From Alphaproteobacteria bacterium (lineage in GTDB: Bacteria; Pseudomonadota; Alphaproteobacteria; RS24), in assembly GCA_029248825.1 (NCBI GenBank), contig JAQWIP010000024.1:1-13475 (forward strand): a stretch of 13,475 bases of DNA. Reading direction: 5' to 3'. This document shows, piece after piece, positions 7,648 to 13,475 of this stretch (position 1 is the first letter of the stretch; the number at the start of each line of letters is the position of its first letter). Made by a program: the position numbers and the translations under genes. The notes beneath the pieces were generated by a model. It saw only the letters and a program-made list of their open reading frames with translations, was not told where the DNA came from and did not search any database.

Positions 7648-7660
7648 TGTCCTCACACCG
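7648..7660 (+). repeat. 13-base direct repeat in rne leader, copy 1
   Basis: TGTCCTCACACCG, identical to the sequence at 7902-7914. The copies begin 254 bases apart. This copy lies just after a TTGACA hexamer (7637-7642). A shorter relative, CACACCG, occurs at 7523-7529. Confidence 0.7.
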
Positions 7661-7705
7661 ATGGCCAAATGGAGCCGGCGGTGAAACAGCCACTTAAAAA
7701 AACTC

Positions 7706-7731
7706 ATGAGCCAGGCGATAGCCTCGGCCAT
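7706..7731 (+). other. Hairpin in presumed rne leader
   Basis: ATG (7706-7708), GCC (7710-7712) and AGGC (7713-7716) pair with GCCT (7721-7724), GGC (7726-7728) and CAT (7729-7731) around a GATA loop. This makes ten base pairs interrupted by one unpaired base on each side (A7709 and C7725). No T-run follows, so it is not a terminator. It is a candidate for leader structure read by RNase E or another factor. Confidence 0.45.
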
Positions 7732-7901
7732 AACCGAAACTTTTTAACAGGATGTCGCGTGACCTACGCTGCAGCAACAACAAAAGTGACTTTGCAAACT
7801 CCAGCTTCCGCTGTGGTTTCGAATAGCTGTGCGCCAGGTTCGACGTCTTTCTCATTTTCCTTTTTTACTAACCATTTACGCAGGCTGACGGAGACGGGCT
7901 T

Positions 7902-7914
7902 TGTCCTCACACCG
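7902..7914 (+). repeat. 13-base direct repeat in rne leader, copy 2
   Basis: A second exact copy of TGTCCTCACACCG. It ends eight bases before the rne Shine-Dalgarno (GGGAG at 7923-7927) and 19 bases before the start codon. A protein or small RNA bound here could influence translation initiation. Confidence 0.7.
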
Positions 7915-7933
7915 CGCTTGGCGGGAGACTTTC

Positions 7934-10384
7934 ATGACCAAGAATATGCTTATCGATGCCATCCACCCGGAAGAAACACGGGTTGTTGTAACTGAACACA
8001 ATCAAATCCAAGAATTCGACTTCGAGTCGGGTACCAAATCCCCCCTTCGCGGGAATATTTATCTCGCCAAAGTAACCCGCGTCGAGCCATCGCTGCAGGC
8101 GGCTTTCGTCGAATATGGCGGCAATCGTCATGGGTTCTTGGCGTTTAACGAAATCCATCCAGACTATTATCAAATTCCGGTCAGCGACCGCGAAGAATTG
8201 TTGAAAGCGCAAGCCGCCGAAGACCGCGAACATGCGGCCAGCGAAGACGATGACGCCCAAAAAGACACCAGCGCAGCCTCAGAAGATGGCAGCGAAGACG
8301 GCTCGGGCGAGAGCGTCTCGAGCCTCGGTGGCGATGCGCATGAAGAAGCCGCGCCAAGCCAAAAATCACGCGCCTCGCACCGCCGCTATAAAATTCAGGA
8401 AGTCATCAAACGCCGCCAAGTTATTTTGGTGCAAGTGATGAAAGAAGAGCGCGGCAATAAAGGCGCCGCCCTCAGCACCTATCTATCTTTGGCGGGTCGT
8501 TATTGCGTGCTCATGCCAAACACCGCACGTGGTGGTGGCATTTCGCGCAAGATTAGCAATAGCGCCGACCGCAAAAAACTGAAAACCATCGTCGGCAAGC
8601 TCGACGTGCCAAATGGCATGGGGCTGATTGTTCGCACCGCAGGCGCCGAGCGCACGCTGGCCGAAATTCGTCGCGATTGGCAATATATGTCGACCATGTG
8701 GCAGGAAGTGCGCGACAAAACCGTCGAGTCCACTGCCCCCGCTTTGGTTTACGAAGAAGGCAATCTCATCCGCCGTTGCATTCGAGATTTATACTCGAAA
8801 GAATTCGACGAAGTGGCGATTGCTGGCGCCGATGCCTATAAAGAAGCCAAAGGCTATATGAAGCTTTTGATGCCGAGCCATGCGCGCAAAGTAAAACAAC
8901 ATGTCGAAAACACGCCACTATTCAAACAGCACGGCGTAGAAGATAAATTGGCCGCGATGTTTAACCCGACCGTGGTTTTGCCCTCGGGCGGCTATCTGGT
9001 TATCAACCCGACCGAAGCCTTGGTTTCGATTGATGTGAACTCGGGCAAATCGACCCGCGAGCAATCGATTGAAAAAACCGCGCTGAACACCAATCTCGAG
9101 GCCGCCGTGGAAGTGGCGCGCCAAGCGCGTCTGCGTGATTTGGCGGGTCTGCTGGTTATCGATTTCATCGACATGGATGAGAACCGCAACAATCGTGCCG
9201 TTGAACGCAAGATGAAAGAAGCGCTGAAAAGCGATCGCGCCCGTATTCAAGTGGGTCGCATCAGCTCGTTCGGCCTGATGGAAATGTCGCGCCAACGCAT
9301 GCGCGCCGGCGTTCTCGAGGGCAGTAGCGAAACTTGTGTGCATTGTAATGGCTCTGGCATGGTGCGCTCGGTGGAAAGCCGCGCCCTGCATGTCTTGCGC
9401 CAAATCGACGAGAGTGCCGCGAAATTTAGCCACGGCGAATTGGTCGCGCATCTGCCGCAAGATGTAGCGATTTATCTACTCAACCAAAAGCGCGCCCAGC
9501 TCAGCGATATTGAAACCCGCACGGGCGTTACCGTGGCCATCAATATTGATGCCGAGCTGACCTCGATGGAAATGGCCATCACCTTGCCCGACCAATCGGA
9601 AAGCTCGGGAGCCTCGCGTATGGAAGGCGACCCGACCGCAGGGCTAGAAGATGGAGATGGCAATAAGAAACGCCGTCGTCGTCGCGGCGGTCGCAATCGT
9701 CGCCGCTCGGACAGCCAAGATGGCGAGACAAATGAAGGCGAAACCGCGTCGAGTTCCGACAGCCAGTCGAACCGCCCCGTCGAGCCGCAAGACCCCGCTG
9801 ACGACGAAGAAAGCAATCCGATGTCCTCGCAAACAGAAGGCGAAGCCAGCGGCGAAGATGACGACGATAAGCCAAAGCGGCGGCGTCGTCGGGGTCGTCG
9901 CGGCGGTCGCAATCGTCGCCGTCCTGAAGAAGGCTCGGCAGGTGCCAGCGAAAGCTCGGAAGAAACCAGCGATGGGGATGCCAGCGAAGCGCCACAGAAA
10001 ATCGTTCTAGACGTGTCAACTTCTGACGAGGCACCAGCCGAAGAGGCAGCGCCTGAAGCGCCAATGGAAGCGCCTGAAGCGCCTGAAGCTCAAGTGGAAG
10101 TGGAAGCGCCAGCAGAAACACAAACCCCTGCGGAAGAGACCGCCGAAGAAGCGGCAAAGCCAGAGAAAGCAGAGAAGGCAGAAAAGCCCGCCAAGAAAGC
10201 CGCTGCCAAACCGCGCAAAAAAGCGGCGCCGAAAACACCGAAGAAAACTAAAGCCGCGCTCGCCAAAGAAGAAGCTGCCGCTAAAGCCGCCGCAGAAGCA
10301 GAACCCTCGGCGGAAGCCGAACCGGCTGCCGAAAGCTCGGATGAGGATGGCGGCGAGAAACGCAAAGGCTGGTGGCGGCGCTAA
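7934..10384 (+). CDS. rne: Ribonuclease E, degradosome scaffold endonuclease
   Basis: The main mRNA-decay and rRNA-processing endonuclease. From ATG 7934 (GGGAG at 7923-7927) it has 816 residues. A TTG at 7901 in the same frame is not preferred, because MLIDAIHPEETRVVV marks the family N-terminus. Order: RNase H-like start; S1 domain (about 36-185) interrupted by an acidic Ser/Asp/Glu insertion (about 92-145); 5' sensor and DNase I-like catalytic domain with D410 (VIDFIDM) and D434 (SDRAR), aligned to E. coli D303 and D346; Zn-link C468-C471 (CVHC); small domain to about 550. The tail is disordered: two arginine-rich blocks (578-591 and 647-663), an Ala/Glu/Pro region, a Lys/Ala-rich block (740-790) and the final KGWWRR. 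In Caulobacter the C-terminal GWW motif docks PNPase, so degradosome assembly is expected. The M48 gene follows closely. Confidence 0.97.
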   Translation: MTKNMLIDAIHPEETRVVVTEHNQIQEFDFESGTKSPLRGNIYLAKVTRVEPSLQAAFVEYGGNRHGFLAFNEIHPDYYQIPVSDREELLKAQAAEDREHAASEDDDAQKDTSAASEDGSEDGSGESVSSLGGDAHEEAAPSQKSRASHRRYKIQEVIKRRQVILVQVMKEERGNKGAALSTYLSLAGRYCVLMPNTARGGGISRKISNSADRKKLKTIVGKLDVPNGMGLIVRTAGAERTLAEIRRDWQYMSTMWQEVRDKTVESTAPALVYEEGNLIRRCIRDLYSKEFDEVAIAGADAYKEAKGYMKLLMPSHARKVKQHVENTPLFKQHGVEDKLAAMFNPTVVLPSGGYLVINPTEALVSIDVNSGKSTREQSIEKTALNTNLEAAVEVARQARLRDLAGLLVIDFIDMDENRNNRAVERKMKEALKSDRARIQVGRISSFGLMEMSRQRMRAGVLEGSSETCVHCNGSGMVRSVESRALHVLRQIDESAAKFSHGELVAHLPQDVAIYLLNQKRAQLSDIETRTGVTVAINIDAELTSMEMAITLPDQSESSGASRMEGDPTAGLEDGDGNKKRRRRRGGRNRRRSDSQDGETNEGETASSSDSQSNRPVEPQDPADDEESNPMSSQTEGEASGEDDDDKPKRRRRRGRRGGRNRRRPEEGSAGASESSEETSDGDASEAPQKIVLDVSTSDEAPAEEAAPEAPMEAPEAPEAQVEVEAPAETQTPAEETAEEAAKPEKAEKAEKPAKKAAAKPRKKAAPKTPKKTKAALAKEEAAAKAAAEAEPSAEAEPAAESSDEDGGEKRKGWWRR
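9680..9705 (+). repeat. 26-base internal repeat in rne, copy 1
   Basis: An exact 26-base match to 9896-9921, in the same reading frame. It encodes the RRGGRNRRR core of the first arginine-rich block. Synonymous positions are also identical, which suggests a recent duplication or gene conversion and not only selection on the protein. Confidence 0.85.
9896..9921 (+). repeat. 26-base internal repeat in rne, copy 2
   Basis: The second copy of the 26-base repeat, 216 bases downstream (72 codons, in frame). It encodes the RRGGRNRRR core of the second arginine-rich block. Confidence 0.85.
10049..10087 (+). repeat. GCGCCTGAA microrepeat in rne tail
   Basis: Three exact copies of GCGCCTGAA (10049-10057, 10070-10078, 10079-10087), with a related unit between the first and second. 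They encode Ala-Pro-Glu steps in the disordered tail. The low complexity is compatible with length variation by slippage. Confidence 0.6.
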
Positions 10385-10403
10385 GCGGCCGCATTAAGGC
10401 CGC
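10385..10403 (+). other. Hairpin directly after the rne stop codon
   Basis: GCGGCC (10385-10390) and GGCCGC (10398-10403) form a perfect six-pair stem with a seven-base loop, starting at the base after the rne TAA. No T-run follows, so rho-independent termination is unlikely. It could stabilise or separate the rne portion of a joint transcript. Confidence 0.45.
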
Positions 10404-10425
10404 ATTCGCAACGCAGGGTTGCATG

Positions 10426-11829
10426 ATGAAACGCTGGTTCCCCTTCCCCCTCGCTCGCAGACGACAGCCTGCTGGTCTGGTTTTGACTTTGGCTTTTACT
10501 TTGGCTGTGACTTTGGCTGTGGCTCTGTGCCTGCCCTTTGGCGCGGCGCAAGCCCAAGGCGTGGTGCGCGATGGCGAAATCGAAAAACTATTGCGCGACT
10601 ACAGCAAGCCCCTTTTGCACGCGGCGGGTCTGGAGCCGCAACGCATTGGCATTGCCGTTATCAACGATCGCCGCTTGAACGCTTTCGTTACCAATGGGCA
10701 AAACATGTTCATTCACACGGGGCTTATTCTCGAGGCCGAAGAACCCAATATGGTCATCGGCGTTTTGGCGCATGAGATTGGCCATATTACGGGCGGACAT
10801 TTGGCGCGGGGCAGCGAGGCGCGCGCCAACTCGCAAGGCCCGGCCATCATCGGCACGATTTTGGGGCTGGGGTCTATTCTCGCGGGGGCTGGAGATATTG
10901 GCATTGCTTTGATTACTGGCAGCCAGCAAATCGCGCTGCGCAATTACCTGACCTATAACCGAGGCCAAGAGGCAGCGGCCGATAATACGGCGCTGCAATT
11001 GCTCGATGCCACCGGCCAATCGACCGAGGGCATTATTGGCATGATGGATACATTGGCCAATCAGGAAATTCTCTCCGAGGCCTATCAAGACCCTTATGCG
11101 CGCTCGCACCCGATGTCGCGCGACCGCGTCAACGCCTATCGCGCGGGCGCCGAAGGCTCGCCCTATCAAGAGGTTCGCGATAGCGATGCGCTGATATTTC
11201 GCCATCAGATGGCGCAAGGCAAAATCTATGGGTTCCTCGATAGCCCCACGGTGACGCTGCGTCGCTATCGCAATGACGAGAGCGCGCCCGCCCGCTATGG
11301 CCGCGCCATCGCCTTTTATCGCCAAGGCTTGCGCGAGGAAGCGGTGCAATTGATCGATGGGCTATTGCGCGATATGCCCGATAATCCATGGCTCTATGAG
11401 CTGAAAGGGCAGATTTATTATGAGACAGGGCAAGCCCAAAACGGCATTGCCCCGTATCAAAAATCGGTTGAACTGCAACCCGATGAGCCGCTATTGCTGA
11501 TTGGTCTGGCGTCTTGCCAATTGGGCGTTGGGCAATCGGGCGGACGGGCGCATCGCGATATCAATCGACGGGCGGTGGGCAATTTGAAAAAAGCCCTGCG
11601 CCTCGACCCCAGCAATCCGACGGCCTATTTGCAAATGTCGAAAGGCTATGGGCAATTGGGCGACACGGCTTTGGCGCAATATGCTCTGGCCGAATATCAC
11701 GCCGCCCTGGGCAGCCGCGAAGCCAAATATCATGCCAAACGGGCGGCAAAGGGTTTAAAAAAAGGCTCGGTCGAGTATATTCGAACGATAGATATACTTA
11801 GCGGGCCCGATAAGCCAAACTCGCGATAA
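10426..11829 (+). CDS. BepA/YfgC-like periplasmic M48 metallopeptidase with TPR repeats
   Basis: A predicted periplasmic zinc protease and chaperone. From ATG 10426 it has 467 residues: signal peptide (about 1-44, ending AAQA), M48 domain (about 48-255), then helical TPR-like repeats (about 285-445). Motifs: HEIGH at 116-120, the third zinc ligand E182 in GQEAAAD, and SHPMSRDR with H228, corresponding to the switch-loop histidine of E. coli BepA. The stretch 141-168 is hydrophobic, as in other M48 members. ATG 10426 is preferred because AGGG (10415-10418) lies seven bases upstream; ATG 10423 is nearly equivalent. A GTG at 10372 in the same frame would overlap rne and bury the signal peptide. 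It follows rne by 41 bases and precedes the DsbA-family gene by 11. By homology it degrades misfolded outer-membrane proteins and aids LptD maturation. Confidence 0.9.
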   Translation: MKRWFPFPLARRRQPAGLVLTLAFTLAVTLAVALCLPFGAAQAQGVVRDGEIEKLLRDYSKPLLHAAGLEPQRIGIAVINDRRLNAFVTNGQNMFIHTGLILEAEEPNMVIGVLAHEIGHITGGHLARGSEARANSQGPAIIGTILGLGSILAGAGDIGIALITGSQQIALRNYLTYNRGQEAAADNTALQLLDATGQSTEGIIGMMDTLANQEILSEAYQDPYARSHPMSRDRVNAYRAGAEGSPYQEVRDSDALIFRHQMAQGKIYGFLDSPTVTLRRYRNDESAPARYGRAIAFYRQGLREEAVQLIDGLLRDMPDNPWLYELKGQIYYETGQAQNGIAPYQKSVELQPDEPLLLIGLASCQLGVGQSGGRAHRDINRRAVGNLKKALRLDPSNPTAYLQMSKGYGQLGDTALAQYALAEYHAALGSREAKYHAKRAAKGLKKGSVEYIRTIDILSGPDKPNSR

Positions 11830-11840
11830 AGGAAATGACA

Positions 11841-12638
11841 ATGACCAAGACAATGCCAATGACCATGCCAATGACCATGGCCAAGACCGTGCGATTTACA
11901 AATATGATTTTACTTTTGGGCAGCCTTTTGGTGGCCGCCTCCGCGCAGGCCGCGCAGGCCGCGCCGTTTTCGCCCGAGCAAGAGCGCGCCATTGAGAAGC
12001 TGATTGCTGATTATTTTATCGCCAATCCCGAGAAATTAGGCGATGCGCTGGACAGCATGCAGGCGCATTATCAAGCGCAAGAAAAACAGCGCCTCGCGCA
12101 AACCATGGAAGAAAGCGCCGATGCGCTGTATCGCACGGCCAGCGATTTCACGCTCGGCCCGGTCGATGCGCCCATCACCATTGTCGAGTTTTTCGATTAT
12201 AATTGCGGCTATTGCAAACGCGCCCTGACGCCCCTGATGCAAACCCTCGATGAAAACGATGACGTGCGCTTGGTGTTTAAAGAGCTGCCGATTCTAAGCG
12301 ATAGCTCGCGCGTGGCAGCCACAACCGCGCTCGCGCTCGACGACCCGCTGACCTTCTTGAGCTATCATACAAAGCTAATGACCCATCAAGGATCGGTGAC
12401 CCAGACGGTGATTGATAAAACGCTAACCGAGCTGAACCTATCGCCCAAAGCCATCGCCAAGAAAGCGCAATCGGCGGATATCGCCAAAGCCATCGAGGCC
12501 ACCAGCCAATTGGCCGGACGCCTCGGCATCAATGGCACGCCGGCTTTCATTATCAATGGGGAAATTTATCCAGGCGCTCTAGAGGCAGCCGATCTGACCG
12601 CAGCCCTTGTCAAAGCCCGCAAAGAGCTAACGAATTAG
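11841..12638 (+). CDS. DsbA-family periplasmic thiol:disulfide oxidoreductase (Com1-like)
   Basis: A secreted thioredoxin-fold protein that forms or rearranges disulfides in the periplasm. From ATG 11841 it has 265 residues: a signal peptide (about 1-40, hydrophobic ILLLGSLLVAA, cleavage near AQAAQA), an N-terminal helical segment (about 44-97), and a thioredoxin fold with a helical insertion (about 102-260). The active site is CGYC (C122-C125), preceded by VEFFDYN; the cis-proline is P234 in NGTPAF. The helical N-terminal segment resembles Com1/ScsC-type proteins, some of which oligomerise through it. The start is ambiguous: seven in-frame ATGs occur between 11835 and 11879. AGGA (11830-11833) is spaced best for 11841. 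The gene begins 11 bases after the M48 stop and is convergent with thiG, with one base between the stop codons. Confidence 0.92.
   Translation: MTKTMPMTMPMTMAKTVRFTNMILLLGSLLVAASAQAAQAAPFSPEQERAIEKLIADYFIANPEKLGDALDSMQAHYQAQEKQRLAQTMEESADALYRTASDFTLGPVDAPITIVEFFDYNCGYCKRALTPLMQTLDENDDVRLVFKELPILSDSSRVAATTALALDDPLTFLSYHTKLMTHQGSVTQTVIDKTLTELNLSPKAIAKKAQSADIAKAIEATSQLAGRLGINGTPAFIINGEIYPGALEAADLTAALVKARKELTN
11853..11876 (+). repeat. Tandem ATG-bearing 12-base repeat at the DsbA-family start
   Basis: Two perfect tandem copies of ATGCCAATGACC (11853-11864 and 11865-11876), flanked by the related ATGACA-ATGACC (11835-11846) and ATGGCC (11877-11882). They encode an N-terminal Met-Pro-Met-Thr repeat and give several in-frame start codons. 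The length is a multiple of three, so slippage would change the N-terminus without shifting frame. Confidence 0.8.
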
Positions 12639-12639
12639 G

Positions 12640-13434
12640 CTAAATCAGCCCTGCTAATGGCGAGCTTGGGTCGGCATACATACGCTTGCCCATGCGCCCC
12701 GCCAAATAGGCTTGGCGTCCCGCGATAACCGCGTTTTTCATCGCTTCGGCCATCAGCAGCGGGTTTTTCGCTTCGGCAATGGCTGTGTTCATCAGCACGC
12801 CATCGCAGCCCAATTCCATAGCAATGGCGGCATCTGACGCCGTGCCGACGCCCGCATCGACCAGCACAGGCACGTTTGCCTGTTCGATAATCAAGCGAAT
12901 GTTCACCGGATTTTGAATGCCCAGCCCCGAGCCAATCGGCGCGGCCAAAGGCATGATGGCGCAACAGCCCATGTCTTCCAGCTCTTTCGCCATAATCGGG
13001 TCATCGCTGCAATAGACCATGACCTCAAAGCCCTCGTTGATAAGCAACTCCGCCGAGCGCAACGTCTCGACCATGTTTGGATACAGCGTTTTCTCATCGC
13101 CCAAGACTTCCAGTTTTACCAAGCTCCAATCGCCTGCCTCGCGCGCCAAACGCAAAGTGCGCACCGCGTCTTCGCCGGTAAAACAACCGGCGGTATTGGG
13201 CAAATAAGTGAATTTTTTCGGGTCGATATAATCGACCAACATGGGGGCTTGGGTATCGGTAAGGTTCACCCGGCGCACGGCCACGGTGACAATCTCGGCG
13301 CCCGCAGCTTCGGCGGCGGCGGCGTTTTCGGCATAGTCTTTATATTTGCCCGTGCCGACGATGAGGCGCGACGAAAAATGGCGCCCCGCAATGACCAAGC
13401 CATCTTCTAATTTATCTGTTGTGCTTGCGCTCAT
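12640..13434 (-). CDS. thiG: Thiazole synthase ThiG (thiamine biosynthesis)
   Basis: A cytoplasmic TIM-barrel enzyme that condenses 1-deoxyxylulose 5-phosphate, dehydroglycine and the ThiS thiocarboxylate sulfur into the thiazole phosphate of thiamine. From ATG 13434 the product has 264 residues, the usual length. Visible family signatures are SRLIVGTGKY (about 22-31), YLPNTAGC (about 77-84), the Schiff-base lysine K107 in VKLEVLGD, and the phosphate-binding segment VLVDAGVGTASDAAIAMELG (about 190-209). A TTG at 13449 would extend it by five codons; ATG 13434 is preferred because GGAGG lies five bases upstream, inside the end of thiS. The thiS stop codon is one base upstream, so translation is probably coupled. 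Convergent with the DsbA-family gene. Confidence 0.97.
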   Translation of the reverse strand: MSASTTDKLEDGLVIAGRHFSSRLIVGTGKYKDYAENAAAAEAAGAEIVTVAVRRVNLTDTQAPMLVDYIDPKKFTYLPNTAGCFTGEDAVRTLRLAREAGDWSLVKLEVLGDEKTLYPNMVETLRSAELLINEGFEVMVYCSDDPIMAKELEDMGCCAIMPLAAPIGSGLGIQNPVNIRLIIEQANVPVLVDAGVGTASDAAIAMELGCDGVLMNTAIAEAKNPLLMAEAMKNAVIAGRQAYLAGRMGKRMYADPSSPLAGLI

Positions 13435-13435
13435 C

Positions 13436-13475
13436 TCACCCTCCGCCAATAAAATGGACTATTTCCACTCGGTCG
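13436..13475 (-). CDS. thiS: Sulfur carrier protein ThiS, C-terminal fragment (window edge)
   Basis: The last 12 codons of a gene that continues beyond the window, read on the minus strand as DRVEIVHFIGGG followed by TGA (13438-13436). ThiS is a small ubiquitin-fold protein whose C-terminal Gly-Gly is adenylated by ThiF and converted to a thiocarboxylate, the sulfur donor for ThiG. The glycine end, the preceding hydrophobic strand and the position one base before thiG all agree. The first base at the edge (13475) belongs to an incomplete codon. Confidence 0.88.
   Translation of the reverse strand, partial: DRVEIVHFIGGG

Larger units (their letters stand above)
7445..7933. other. Divergent amiC/rne regulatory region and presumed rne leader
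   Basis: This stretch of 489 bases has no convincing gene. It holds an AT-rich block (about 7556-7579), promoter-like elements for rne, a hairpin at 7706-7731, a smaller hairpin at 7801-7815, a pyrimidine-rich tract (about 7846-7867) and a 13-base direct repeat. A mediocre minus-strand pair, TTGGTT (7557-7552) and TATGGC (7534-7529) with 17 bases between, could serve amiC. RNase E in E. coli is autoregulated through a long structured 5' leader; the size and structure here suggest a similar arrangement, but nothing in the sequence proves it. Confidence 0.5.

Noticed and set aside
7706..7747. Thirteen-codon upstream frame (MSQAIASAITETF) in the rne leader
   Set aside because: It has no Shine-Dalgarno and its ATG lies inside the hairpin stem. 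It is more likely chance.
7558..7995. 145-codon open frame covering the rne leader and start
   Set aside because: It has no recognisable domain, begins in an AT-rich block without a good ribosome binding site and runs into rne in another frame; the composition looks non-coding.
9472..10365. Long antisense open frames opposite the rne tail
   Set aside because: They are rich in Arg, Leu, Ser and Ala, mirror the low-complexity coding strand and have no signals of their own.
10372..10425. GTG 10372 as the start of the M48 gene
   Set aside because: It lies within rne and would place 18 extra residues before a clear signal peptide; the AGGG before ATG 10426 fits better.
12634..12658. Inverted repeat ATTAG...CTAAT around the convergent stop codons
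   Set aside because: The stem is short and bulged, and no T-run follows on either strand, so I do not call it a terminator.
1..13475. Search for CRISPR arrays, insertion sequences, tRNA genes and phage genes
   Set aside because: No evenly spaced repeats, transposase motifs, terminal inverted repeats, cloverleaf-like segments or phage proteins were seen; gene content is ordinary core genome.

Overview
The window looks like a chromosomal core segment of an alphaproteobacterium with moderate GC, judged by eye as slightly above half. Four things point there: a release factor 2 whose N-terminus reads LLRRHL-DWD; an RNase E with an acidic insertion in its S1 domain and a GWW tail; the gene order amidase, PBP1A, prfB on one strand with rne divergent; and a BepA-like M48 peptidase gene after rne. 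I cannot assign a genus. I see no mobile element, CRISPR array, tRNA or rRNA.

Layout. 31-2415 (plus): a one-cysteine Bcp peroxiredoxin, then a membrane-anchored M23 endopeptidase and a bactofilin, a known type of cytoskeleton plus peptidoglycan-hydrolase pair. 2431-7444 (minus): read from right to left, amiC (AMIN plus Amidase_3), mrcA (class A PBP1A) and prfB. prfB is longer than its largest single open frame because it carries a +1 programmed frameshift (CTTTGAC behind an AGGAGG) and starts at TTG 3565. 7445-7933: a divergent regulatory region of nearly 500 bases with a long presumed rne leader, a 13-base direct repeat and a hairpin. 7934-12638 (plus): rne, a BepA/YfgC-like M48-TPR peptidase and a DsbA-family thiol oxidoreductase or isomerase. 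12640-13475 (minus): thiG, preceded by the last 12 codons of thiS, which runs off the window edge.

How the genes work together. Most of the window serves the cell envelope: PBP1A makes peptidoglycan, AmiC and the M23 enzyme cut it, bactofilin probably localises the M23 enzyme, and the M48-TPR and DsbA-type proteins probably handle outer-membrane or periplasmic protein quality and disulfides. RNase E and RF2 are information-processing genes sharing the neighbourhood, and thiS-thiG belong to thiamine thiazole synthesis.

I found no clearly new multi-gene system. The best leads are regulatory: the prfB recoding site, a leader that could mask the M23 gene's ribosome binding site, the repeat in the rne leader, and a cluster of in-frame ATG codons at the start of the DsbA-family gene.
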